Origin: Nostoc calcicola FACHB-3891
GTDB lineage: Bacteria; Cyanobacteriota; Cyanobacteriia; Cyanobacteriales; Nostocaceae
Length of the DNA: 57,463 nucleotides
Direction of reading: 5' to 3'
Assembly: GCF_014697355.1 (NCBI RefSeq)
Contig: NZ_JACJRQ010000044.1
Span: forward strand, 1 to 57,463
The translations under genes and the position numbers were made by a program. Numbering within the stretch: the stretch's first letter is position 1; each line of letters begins with the position of its first letter. The notes below the pieces were generated by a model. The model searched no databases and was not told where the DNA came from. It saw nothing but the letters and a program-made list of their open reading frames with translations. This document shows, piece by piece, positions 8,302 through 15,592 of the stretch.

Positions 8302-9006
8302 TCAAGTACTTGAATTTTCTTCAATTCCATTATTTTTCACCAAAATCATCAAACAAAAACAACTACCAACTAGTTTTATCAAGCTCAAAGCTTCACTTTT
8401 TAATACAATAAAAACGCCTAACCCTATAAGCACAAAAGGAACGATATTATTGCCGTGGCGAGTTAAGACATCAGCTATGATTTTTTGGTTAGTTAGTTTG
8501 TATGCTGCGTAACACCAAATTCCTAACAATAGAAAAAATATTACTATAGTTACCACAAAAGTTTCTAAGTTACTGCTAGCAAATAATGGCACGTAGACAC
8601 TAATATTATCGCTACCATTGGCAACTGTCACAGCTGCCACACTGTAAATTTGAGGTGACAATAAATTACTAATTGTTGTTCCTTGATACTCTTCTGTTTC
8701 TGGTGAAACTTCCTCTAATGAATCTTCTTCGCGATTGACTAAACTGCTGATACCGATGGCAATTGGTAGCAAACCAAGTAATCCAATCCAGTTTTTTGAT
8801 AAAACTAACCCACCAAATAAACCAGAAAGACTCAGGATTAACAAAACTGTAAAACCTAAAAATTGACCAGTGACTATATGCCGGGGGCGAAAAGTAGAAT
8901 TTATTTGAGAAAAAAACAACAACAAGATAACAATATCATCAATATTAGTGGCAATAAACGTAATTGCCCCTGTACTAATTGCAGTAACATAGTTGTGCCA
9001 GGACAT
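8302..9006 (-). CDS. CadD-family cadmium resistance transporter (paralogue A)
   Basis: The 234-residue membrane protein has about six hydrophobic segments. It carries the family motif ATNIDDIVILLLFFSQ near the N-terminus and the related VANGSDNISVYVPLF in the second half. These duplicated acidic motifs are typical of the Cad family within the LysE superfamily. The central loop is acidic (REEDSLEEVSPETEE). Substrate is inferred to be a divalent heavy metal or another cation. It is divergent from a clear paralogue at 9213-9875. Thiol synthesis genes next door fit a metal-stress theme, but this is not proof. Confidence 0.82.
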   Translation of the reverse strand: MSWHNYVTAISTGAITFIATNIDDIVILLLFFSQINSTFRPRHIVTGQFLGFTVLLILSLSGLFGGLVLSKNWIGLLGLLPIAIGISSLVNREEDSLEEVSPETEEYQGTTISNLLSPQIYSVAAVTVANGSDNISVYVPLFASSNLETFVVTIVIFFLLLGIWCYAAYKLTNQKIIADVLTRHGNNIVPFVLIGLGVFIVLKSEALSLIKLVGSCFCLMILVKNNGIEENSST

Positions 9007-9040
9007 TAAGTTGATATAGTGATAAATTAGTAAGGATTCA

Positions 9041-9090
9041 AAATTCTGAATTCAGAATCCAGAATTCTGAATTCTGAATTCTGAATTATT
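9041..9090. repeat. GAATTCTGAATTCAGAAT palindromic short repeat
   Basis: Overlapping copies of AATTCTGAATTCAGAAT lie between the two divergent cad genes. The same repeat type recurs at 42500-42540 and inside the cobN, ndhD and histidine-kinase coding regions. A promoter function is not evident. Confidence 0.7.
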
Positions 9091-9212
9091 TGATAGTAAG
9101 CTGAATCAGCTTAATCAAATGACACAATAGGACGCTTGATTTTTTAATCATTCTGGATTCTGACTTCTGACTCCTGAATTCTTACATAAATTGTGTGTTA
9201 TTAGCATCGAGC

Positions 9213-9875
9213 ATGAGTAAGCTTGCAACAGCTTTCACTGAAGGAATCATTGCCTTTACAGCCACCAATATTGATGACATCATTATTTTATTAGTATTGT
9301 TCTCACAAGTAGATGCTAATTTTCGGCGGCGGCATATCTTACTTGGTCAATACTTAGGTTTTGCAGCCATTATCATCGCTAGCTTACCAGGATTTTTTGG
9401 TGGTTTGGTGATACAGCGAGAATGGATTGGATTACTAGGACTGCTACCAATTGCTATTGGTGTTCAGCAATTAGTGTCTAAAAAAGAAGAAACTACAACA
9501 GTTCAGACAGTAAGCACTGATTTTAGGCAGTCTACACCTACTAACCCAATATTGGCTTTTATTTTGAGTGTTTTGCACCCCCAAACTTATAAGGTTGCAG
9601 CAGTAACGATCGCTAATGGTGGTGACAATATTAGTATATATATTCCCTTATTCGCTGGTCATGACCTTACGAGCTTGGGAATAATTCTAGGTATATTTTT
9701 TGTCATGGTAGGGGTTTGGTGTGCGATCGCTTATTTATTAAGCCGTCAACCTACCATTGCGAATCTTTTAAGTCGCTACGGCAACGCTCTCGTACCTTTT
9801 GTATTAATTGGCTTGGGTGTATTTATTATCTATGAAAGAGGTACATTCAGCCTATTACCGTGGGTGAAAAGGTGA
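9213..9875 (+). CDS. CadD-family cadmium resistance transporter (paralogue B)
   Basis: The protein of about 220 residues has the same architecture as the divergent gene at 8302-9006: ATNIDDIIILLVLFSQ near the N-terminus and IANGGDNISIYIPLF in the second half, with GGLV, EWIGLLGLLPIAIG and VPFVLIGLGVFI shared. By eye roughly half the positions are identical. ATG at 9213 is preferred to GTG at 9195 because the paralogue begins at the same point before the first helix. Its likely role is metal efflux or sequestration at the membrane. Confidence 0.82.
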   Translation: MSKLATAFTEGIIAFTATNIDDIIILLVLFSQVDANFRRRHILLGQYLGFAAIIIASLPGFFGGLVIQREWIGLLGLLPIAIGVQQLVSKKEETTTVQTVSTDFRQSTPTNPILAFILSVLHPQTYKVAAVTIANGGDNISIYIPLFAGHDLTSLGIILGIFFVMVGVWCAIAYLLSRQPTIANLLSRYGNALVPFVLIGLGVFIIYERGTFSLLPWVKR

Positions 9876-10009
9876 TCCAATTTTGGATTTTAGATTTTGG
9901 ATTTTGGATTGAACAATGAAAGCCAACAGGCAATTAATCTTTCCCCATTCCCTATTCCCCATTCCCCTTTCCCCATTCCCCTTTCCCCATTCCCCATTCC
10001 CCATTCCCT

Positions 10010-10807
10010 TTAAACTTGATGAACTAATTTCCAACTCACCATCATCAAGATTGCGTAAATAATAAACCGTAGTGGGCGTTGGGGAGCTAATTGGCAGACT
10101 TTAGCACCTAGTAATACTCCTGGGACAGAACCTAGCCATATAGGCACTACTAGACTCCAATCAACTGTTCCCAGGGTGAGGTGTCCGAATGATGTGAACA
10201 GTAACAAAATGGCTGCGTGTGAAATGTCTGTACCCACTAACTTACGTGCATCAAGACGGAAAAATGCAATTATTACTAAGGCAAACATTGAACCAGAGGA
10301 GACGCTTGTTAGACCAACCAAGCTGCCTAGAATTGCTCCCAAAGTCATTGTTTGAAAACGACCAAAGTTAGTTTCTAAATCTAATTTTGGTAGTTCAGGT
10401 AAATCAAACTTGGGGAAAAAAGTCAATAGCAACAATTGTACTAATGCCAACAAGGTGACTAACAAAATCATCACCCCAAGCAAACGAAGCAAAATGCGAT
10501 CCAGGTCATACTCGCCGGTACGTTGAAGAAAGTGCAAAATTCCTACGCCGAACAGTGAGCCTGGAACACTCCCAAATGCCAGCCATTTAACAATTTCTGT
10601 GTCAAGGGTTTGTTGTTCCCAATGCTTGACGCTACCAACAATCTTCATCAGTGTGGCAGCCACAACATCAGAACTCACAGCAATAGAAGGCGGAACCTGA
10701 AAGATAAAAATCAACATTGGGGTGATGAGAGAGGCTCCGCCAATTCCCGTTAAACCAACAATGATGCCAACAAAGAAGCTTAAGAATGGTAGTAATAGAT
10801 AGTGCAT
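10010..10807 (-). CDS. TauE/SafE (TSUP) family permease
   Basis: The protein of about 265 residues has around eight hydrophobic segments. It shows the duplicated TSUP signature: FFVGIIVGLTGIGGASLITPML at the N-terminus and LGAILGSLVGLTSVSSGSMF in the middle. Families of this type export sulfite or sulfonates or move other anions. The substrate is not determinable here, but a sulfur anion would fit the cysteine locus upstream. ATG at 10807 is chosen rather than the TTG at 10825. Downstream of it is a CCCCATTCCCC low-complexity repeat (9945-10008). Confidence 0.85.
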   Translation of the reverse strand: MHYLLLPFLSFFVGIIVGLTGIGGASLITPMLIFIFQVPPSIAVSSDVVAATLMKIVGSVKHWEQQTLDTEIVKWLAFGSVPGSLFGVGILHFLQRTGEYDLDRILLRLLGVMILLVTLLALVQLLLLTFFPKFDLPELPKLDLETNFGRFQTMTLGAILGSLVGLTSVSSGSMFALVIIAFFRLDARKLVGTDISHAAILLLFTSFGHLTLGTVDWSLVVPIWLGSVPGVLLGAKVCQLAPQRPLRFIIYAILMMVSWKLVHQV

Positions 10808-11236
10808 ACTCTTCGGGAATTTCAAGAATCAGTTATCAAATGTCCGCACGATCGCAGTCGTGTTATCAGTGAGGAGACTAAGTTAGGGTTTAAATCCCCA
10901 AAGGAAGCCTTGATAACTGTTCACCATTCACCGATTGCTGGATTACTACTTCTGACTAATTTTTTTGCAGTTTTATACATAAAAACCGGTAATCCGACTA
11001 GCTTACCGTATTTTAATCGCAATTATGATTAAACGTCTACTGTATTTGCTTTGTATAGGGAGTGAGTGGGCATGGGGCATGGGGCATGGGGTGAAGCAGG
11101 GGAAGCAGGGGGAAGAAGAAGTATTGATTATTGACTCGTGCCCAATGCCCAATGCCCAATGCCCAATGCCCTACACTTGACTGTTATGTATTTGTCGTGC
11201 AAAAATAAATCAAACCGATCGGTCTGAAATATTTAA
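10808..11236. other. Gap with G-rich and CCCAATG short repeats
   Basis: No convincing gene is seen. The second half holds GGGGCATGGGGCAT and CCCAATGCCCAATG repeats, which are roughly complementary in type and could fold back on each other. The last 25 bp contain the TetR-type operator. A 76-codon ORF at 10802-11032 has no recognisable features and was left out. Confidence 0.5.
11212..11225. promoter_or_regulatory. TetR operator 1
   Basis: AAACCGATCGGTCT contains the perfect 10-bp palindrome ACCGATCGGT and ends 11 bp before the regulator ATG, which suggests autoregulation. A second copy differing at one position in reverse complement lies at 12289-12302, upstream of the thioesterase. Confidence 0.7.
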
Positions 11237-11824
11237 ATGTCTAAAGGTGAAGAAACAAAAAGCAGAATTCTTCAGCAAGCAGCCGAACTGTTTAACCAAC
11301 AGGGGTATGCAGGCTCATCAATGTCAGATATCATGCGTGTCACTGGATTGCAGAAAGGAGGAATTTACAATCACTTCCAAAGCAAGGATGATTTAGCGCT
11401 ACAGGCTTTTGAGTTTGCGATCGCCCGCATCCAACAGCATACGAGATCTGTGTTGCGAAACAAACGCCATGCAGTGGAACGCCTGCAAGCGATCGTTGGA
11501 GTTTTTAGCAGCTTTGCAGAAAATCCACCCATTAAGGGAGGATGTCCATTGCTGAATACTGCTGTTGAGAGTGATGATACTCATCCAGTATTGCGCGATC
11601 GCGCTCAACAAGCGATGAACTCTTGGCTAAATTTGATTCGTCGAATTATTCACACGGGAATTGCAAAAGGTGAAATTCGTCCTGATGTGAATGCTGATGA
11701 AATCGCTACCATCATCATTGCAACTCTAGAAGGAGCCATCATGATGAGCAAGCTTTATGGAGATTCAATTCACATGCATAGGGTCATTAATCATCTGAAT
11801 CAATACTTGGAAACTCACCTTTAA
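11237..11824 (+). CDS. TetR/AcrR-family transcriptional regulator
   Basis: The 195-residue protein has an N-terminal TetR helix-turn-helix at about residues 6-52: RILQQAAELFNQQGYAGSSMSDIM, then GLQKGGIYNHFQSKDDLALQAF. The C-terminal part contains FAENPPIKGGCPLLNTAVESDD, a signature of the YcdC/AcrR-like subgroup that often controls detoxification genes. It lies 4 bp upstream of the tautomerase-like gene, so the two are probably co-transcribed. A palindrome overlaps its leader. Confidence 0.92.
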   Translation: MSKGEETKSRILQQAAELFNQQGYAGSSMSDIMRVTGLQKGGIYNHFQSKDDLALQAFEFAIARIQQHTRSVLRNKRHAVERLQAIVGVFSSFAENPPIKGGCPLLNTAVESDDTHPVLRDRAQQAMNSWLNLIRRIIHTGIAKGEIRPDVNADEIATIIIATLEGAIMMSKLYGDSIHMHRVINHLNQYLETHL

Positions 11825-11828
11825 ATAT

Positions 11829-12218
11829 ATGGCACAAATCAAGGTATATGGTTTAGTAGATAAATTAAATCCTATTAAAACCGAGCTATCAAATATCATC
11901 CATACCTGCGTTATTGAGATTTTACAGCTTACCCCTGAAAAAAGATTTCACCGTTTTTTTCCACTTGAAAAATCAAACTTTTATTATCCGCCTGACAGAT
12001 CAGAAAATTATCTGATCGTTGAAATTAGTATGTTTGAGGGACGCTCGGTCGAAACTAAAAAACAGCTAATTCGTCTTTTGATTCAAAATATTCATGAAAA
12101 GTTGAATATTTCTCTTTACGATATTGAAATTACAATTTTTGAAACACCTAAACATAACTGGGGAATTAGAGGGTTACCTGGTGATGAGTTAATCTTAAAC
12201 TACAAAGTAGAACTTTGA
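11829..12218 (+). CDS. Tautomerase-superfamily protein lacking the N-terminal proline
   Basis: The 129-residue protein resembles the tautomerase superfamily members that carry FEGRSVETKKQLIRLL and end in FETPKHNWGIRGLPGDEL. In active members the residue after the initiator Met is Pro, the catalytic base. Here the reading is Met-Ala-Gln-Ile-Lys, so that proline is Ala. Active function is therefore doubtful, or the reaction differs. The gene follows tetR by 4 bp. The family assignment is by motif recall. Confidence 0.75.
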   Translation: MAQIKVYGLVDKLNPIKTELSNIIHTCVIEILQLTPEKRFHRFFPLEKSNFYYPPDRSENYLIVEISMFEGRSVETKKQLIRLLIQNIHEKLNISLYDIEITIFETPKHNWGIRGLPGDELILNYKVEL

Positions 12219-12288
12219 AATTATCGTAATTACTCAGGCTTAAAAAATGGGCAAAAATTATCGAGTAAGAATAATTTTGTTCTTTTAC

Positions 12289-12302
12289 AGACCAATCGGT
12301 TT
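12289..12302. promoter_or_regulatory. TetR operator 2
   Basis: AGACCAATCGGTTT is, in reverse complement, AAACCGATTGGTCT, differing at one position of 14 from the site before tetR. It lies 24 bp upstream of the thioesterase ATG. The TetR protein therefore probably controls this second unit as well. Confidence 0.65.
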
Positions 12303-12326
12303 TAATTTTTACTTTATTCAGGATAA

Positions 12327-12764
12327 ATGATGTTAGTAGATGACAGCTTACACAGACCATTAGAGGTAGTATTGGCAATTCCTGTAAGGACATACGACAT
12401 CGATTTTGTGGGAATTGTTAGCAATATTGTCTATATCAGATGGCTAGAGGATTTACGTTTAAAGTTTTTAGATGAACATTGGGAACTCAATCAACAACTT
12501 GAGCAAGGATATGCGCCTGTTTTAGCTGGAACTGAAATTGAATATAAACGTTCGATAAAAATTAGCGATCGCGTGATTGGGCGTTTATGGTTGAGTAATT
12601 TAGGTCGCTTGAAGTGGACTGTGAAAGCTGAAATTTTATCTAACGATGAGTTAGCAGCAATAGCGACACAAAAAGGTGCTTTTATTAGTTTGGAAAATGG
12701 TCGTCCGATTAAAATTCCAGAAGAATTCCAAAAAAAATATTTCCAGTCTCAGCAAGTTGTTTAG
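12327..12764 (+). CDS. Acyl-CoA thioesterase, hotdog fold (4HBT)
   Basis: The 145-residue protein has the hotdog signature VRTYDIDFVGIVSNIVYIRWLEDLR, where Asp and the following aromatic/hydrophobic residues match the YbgC/4-hydroxybenzoyl-CoA thioesterase active site. KRSIKISDRV and the internal beta strands follow. It probably hydrolyses an acyl-CoA or acyl-ACP thioester; the substrate is unknown. Two ATG codons are adjacent at the start, and GGATAA is a weak ribosome-binding site. An operator of the upstream TetR regulator precedes it. Confidence 0.88.
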   Translation: MMLVDDSLHRPLEVVLAIPVRTYDIDFVGIVSNIVYIRWLEDLRLKFLDEHWELNQQLEQGYAPVLAGTEIEYKRSIKISDRVIGRLWLSNLGRLKWTVKAEILSNDELAAIATQKGAFISLENGRPIKIPEEFQKKYFQSQQVV

Positions 12765-12853
12765 GGCACGGCAGTGTTCCCTACGAGAAATCTATCTGTA
12801 TCTAGGTTTTGGTGAAATGGTATGACTCCTGTTTTATTTATCAAGGATTCAAG

Positions 12854-13540
12854 ATGCTGAAATTTTACTACAATCCCATCTCGCCAAATGCTCGTCGTGT
12901 GTGGCTCACTTTACTAGAAAAGGAGATTCCCTTTGAATCAGTTTTGGTGAAGTTGGATGGCGATCAATTTCAACCAGAGTTTGTGACAATTAACCCTTTT
13001 CATCATATTCCCGTTGTGGTGGATGACGGTTTTCGAGTTGTGGAGTCCCTGGCAATTATGGACTATTTAGAAGCTAAATATCCTACACCTGCGATGCTAC
13101 CTTCTGAACCTCAGGCGTTAGCTACGGTGAGGATGGTGCAATTAGTCACAGGTAATGAGTTATTTCCCCAAATAATTTCACTGATTTATGAAAGTGAAGA
13201 TTCAGCACAAGCTGCACGAGCAAAGCAGCATATAGATAAGGTACTGCAATTTTTGACGCAAATGCTTGGCGTAGGCGTAGCCCGCCGTAGGCATCGCTCT
13301 TTTTTTGGTAGCGAACAATTAACTTTAGCAGATATCGTTGCAGGAATCGGTGTACTTTCATTACCTAATTTAGGTATTAATCTTAGTAATTACACCAAAC
13401 TATATGAATGGTCTGAACGTTTGATGCAACGTCCAGCATGGCAGAAAACTAAATTAAGTGCCGAAGAATTTGAATTATTTAAAGAGCGAGTGAGAGCTTT
13501 GGTGAAGTTCCGTAGAAATAAAGCCAATAATAACAAATGA
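12854..13540 (+). CDS. Glutathione S-transferase with in-frame repeat insertion
   Basis: The protein of about 228 residues has a thioredoxin-fold N-terminal domain with SPNARRVWLTLLEKEIPFE and the glutathione-binding cis-Pro/Glu-Ser pair (HIPVVVDDGFRVVESLAIMDYL). The C-terminal helical domain has LTLADIVAG. At about residues 139-149 the peptide GVGVARRRHRS, which is not GST-like, is encoded by a dispersed palindromic repeat (13268-13297). ATG at 12854 follows AAGGATTCAAG and gives the normal GST start (MLKFYYNPISPNARR), so it is preferred to the upstream in-frame start at 12809. Conjugation or detoxification of electrophiles is the expected role. Confidence 0.9.
   Translation: MLKFYYNPISPNARRVWLTLLEKEIPFESVLVKLDGDQFQPEFVTINPFHHIPVVVDDGFRVVESLAIMDYLEAKYPTPAMLPSEPQALATVRMVQLVTGNELFPQIISLIYESEDSAQAARAKQHIDKVLQFLTQMLGVGVARRRHRSFFGSEQLTLADIVAGIGVLSLPNLGINLSNYTKLYEWSERLMQRPAWQKTKLSAEEFELFKERVRALVKFRRNKANNNK
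13268..13297 (+). repeat. Dispersed palindromic repeat inside GST
   Basis: The GCGTAGCCCGCCGTAGGC core is inserted in frame. Related copies lie before pcrA (15544-15580) and, inverted, at 46770-46794. GGCG and CGCC arms form a short hairpin. Confidence 0.8.
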
Positions 13541-13916
13541 CAAGCCATACGCGATTGATTAAGGCAAAATATCAGAAAGTAATTGTGATATTTCAGTACG
13601 AAAATTACTAGAACTCAGTGAATTTGTCACATCGTTAGGAACATGAGGAGTGAGGAAAATCTCTCCCCCTTACTCCTCATAAAGCTACTCCTTACACTTG
13701 CTTCAAGTACAACAGTTTACTGATGGATAAAACCTCTAACTAAAGACGCACATTTATGTTAAATAATCAAGTATATATCTAAACAAATACTATGGAAATA
13801 GCATAATTACTCAGTAGATATCGATCCAGTTTATTGCTGTTTATTAGACATCATTAAATTTTGAGTCATTAATCATTTGTCTTTTGTCCTTTGTATAAAA
13901 CTAATGACTAAGAGAC
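13541..13916. other. Gap after GST
   Basis: AT-rich sequence with no recognisable gene. Short ACTCCTCAT and CTTTTGTCCTTTG repeats are present. The MITE-like element at 13917-14040 follows directly. Confidence 0.5.
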
Positions 13917-14040
13917 CTCTTGCATAAATATTTTTTGTATCACGCAGAGGCGCAGAGGCAAGGCAGCGCGGTCTTGGGGGTTTCCCCCATGAGCGACTGC
14001 CGCGCAGAGAAGAGAACGCAAAGAAAGACTTTTGCAAGAG
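13917..14040. mobile_element. MITE-like element, copy 1, with nested palindrome
   Basis: The element starts CTCTTGCA and ends TGCAAGAG, and carries CGCAGAGGCGCAGAG and CGCAAAGAAAGACTTTTGCA. The copy at 46246-46334 (inverted) shows the same order but lacks about 43 bp found here between GCAGAGG and CGCAGAGAAG. That extra piece is itself a palindromic repeat built on GGCAG...CTGCC arms and GGGGG...CCCCC. No transposase is encoded. Confidence 0.75.
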
Positions 14041-14044
14041 ATTT

Positions 14045-14094
14045 CATGAGTTGCACTCATAAGGAAAGAATGAAAATATCTCTTTCCCAGTCCC
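14045..14094. repeat. Dispersed repeat ending in GGAAAGA hairpin
   Basis: CATGAGTTGCACTCATAAGG followed by AAAGAATGAAAATATCTCTTTCCC also occurs, slightly diverged, at 35769-35812 upstream of gpsA. The GGAAAGA and TCTTTCC arms can pair. Confidence 0.6.
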
Positions 14095-14165
14095 CAATCC
14101 CCAGTCCCCAGTCCCTATTTTTAAGGCAGGTCTAATGACTAATGACTAATGACTAACCCACGAAT

Positions 14166-14933
14166 TTACTTAGCATCAGCCAATATATTTTCGATATCTG
14201 ATAGTTGCACCACTCGTGAAATAGTTGGACTACTAATTACGAAAAAAGGTGTGCCAGCAACAGCCAATTTTTCAGCTAGCTGGACATCTTTTGTAATTGC
14301 AGGAGTGGCAAGATTACGGTCGCGTTTAAATTTCACCAAATCTAAATTCAGATTTTTAGCAATATCTAAATATAATGCCTCACCCAGCTTTTTTTGATTA
14401 GTAAATAGGGCGTCATGATATTCCCAAAATTTACCCTGCTGATATGCTGCCCAAGCTGCTGTTGCTGCTGGCAATGCTTGAGAATGAATTGAAGTTAGCG
14501 GTAAATTCTTGTAAACTAATTTTACCTTATCTGGGTATTTTGCTAACAATTGTTTCAAGGTTTTATGCGCCTCAGCACAGTAAGGACATTCAAAGTCTGA
14601 GAATTCTACGAGTAGAGTTTTTGAATTAGTTGAACCTGTAGTTGGAGACTCACCAATTACTGTTTGAGGATTTGTTTTTAAATCCTGTAAAAATCCTTGC
14701 CGCACTTGATTAAGTTTCTGTTGTTGTTGCTGCTGAAACACCTGAACAGATTCGATAATTGCCTCTGGATGTTCGCGGATAATTTGTAATACTTGCTGTT
14801 CTAGTTGGGGATCAATGCGGCTAGCCGCTTGTGCAGGAAGTGACCAGACTAGAAGCAAACATAGCATACTTATTGCTGCCAAAGTACGCAGATATTGAAG
14901 TAATTGCCCAAACCAACTAAAGAATGTAGTCAT
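14166..14933 (-). CDS. DsbA-family thiol:disulfide oxidoreductase, secreted
   Basis: The 255-residue protein has a cleavable-type signal peptide (hydrophobic stretch about residues 14-32, then PAQAAS). A helical linker rich in Gln (FQQQQQQKL) follows. The thioredoxin-fold domain has the active site CPYC at residues 116-119 (FSDFECPYC) and the cis-proline loop AGTPF at 226-230. It belongs to the DsbA/BdbD-like family that oxidises or isomerises cysteines in the periplasm or lumen. It is convergent with nothing and lies alone on the minus strand. Confidence 0.9.
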   Translation of the reverse strand: MTTFFSWFGQLLQYLRTLAAISMLCLLLVWSLPAQAASRIDPQLEQQVLQIIREHPEAIIESVQVFQQQQQQKLNQVRQGFLQDLKTNPQTVIGESPTTGSTNSKTLLVEFSDFECPYCAEAHKTLKQLLAKYPDKVKLVYKNLPLTSIHSQALPAATAAWAAYQQGKFWEYHDALFTNQKKLGEALYLDIAKNLNLDLVKFKRDRNLATPAITKDVQLAEKLAVAGTPFFVISSPTISRVVQLSDIENILADAK

Positions 14934-15124
14934 ACAAAAACTGTAAAAAAATCAACATTCTCTTAGTATTGCCACAGATGTGTCAGAGAATTTTGGATTT
15001 TAGATTTTAGATTTTGGATTCACCCCATAGTTTAATCTGGTTGCTGTGAGAATTTTGGATGAAAGGATTTTCGATAGCAGTCTTCAGTTCTCCTGGACAG
15101 AATTCGCAGAAGAAGCAGAAATAT

Positions 15125-15310
15125 AGGACTTACGTACTGTACAAATTAATCATGGTGTGCATTTCAAAAATAGGTCGTTTCAGGTTTTTATTAATCATTC
15201 TTTAATGGTAAATAGACCAGGCGGTAAGGGCACAGCAGTGCTGTGCCCCTACGACAGATGTGGTTTTTCAATAATCCATATTTGGTATTTATTGTCAATG
15301 CGTAAGTCCT
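15125..15310. mobile_element. TIR-bounded MITE-like element, AGGACTTACG family, copy 1
   Basis: The 186-bp segment starts AGGACTTACGTA and ends TGCGTAAGTCCT, flanked by TA on both sides as with Tc1/mariner/IS630-type targets. It encodes no transposase. Its middle contains the palindrome GGGCACAGCA-G-TGCTGTGCCC. Other elements with the same ends are at 37085-37325 and 49800-49935. Confidence 0.75.
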
Positions 15311-15543
15311 AAAATAGTGGAATCAGATTTTTCTGACTATTTGCAGAATTTGGAAAATTATGAACAGGGTATCAGTAAAGGAGGAATCGAGTGTAGAGTT
15401 TCAACGAACAGACGTGGTGTTATGCGAGAATACTTTAATGAGGTCTGTTTCAATCCAAAATTGGCAATCCAAAATCCAAAATTGATTGACCAAGTTTCGT
15501 TAGGATATTGTAACCTGGGCAATAGCCACACTTTTATTGATGT

Positions 15544-15580
15544 GACGCCTAGCGTATGCGTAGCCCGTCGTAGACATCGC
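15544..15580 (+). repeat. Dispersed palindromic repeat before pcrA
   Basis: GCGTAGCCCGTCGTAGACATCGC lies 13 bp upstream of the chosen pcrA ATG. It would encode VARRRHR, the same peptide that the related repeat inserts into the GST. Confidence 0.75.
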
Positions 15581-15592
15581 TTTTTCACATCT

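Larger units (their letters stand above)
14934..15592. other. Gap with a MITE and dispersed repeats before pcrA
   Basis: The gap holds TTTTAGA heptamers, the TIR element at 15125-15310 and the palindromic repeat at 15544-15580. An ORF runs through into pcrA from 15317 but is made of repeat sequence. Confidence 0.6.

Noticed and set aside
10802..11032. 76-codon ORF overlapping the TSUP start
   Set aside because: It overlaps the permease start on the other strand and has no domain or ribosome-binding site.
13920..14135. 71-codon ORF through the MITE copy 1
   Set aside because: It consists of MITE and nested-repeat DNA with no homologous feature.
15317..15592. N-terminal extension of pcrA by 92 codons
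   Set aside because: The extension consists of repeat-derived sequence including a dispersed palindrome. Homologous PcrA starts near MTTTIDFLSHLNPSQRQ.
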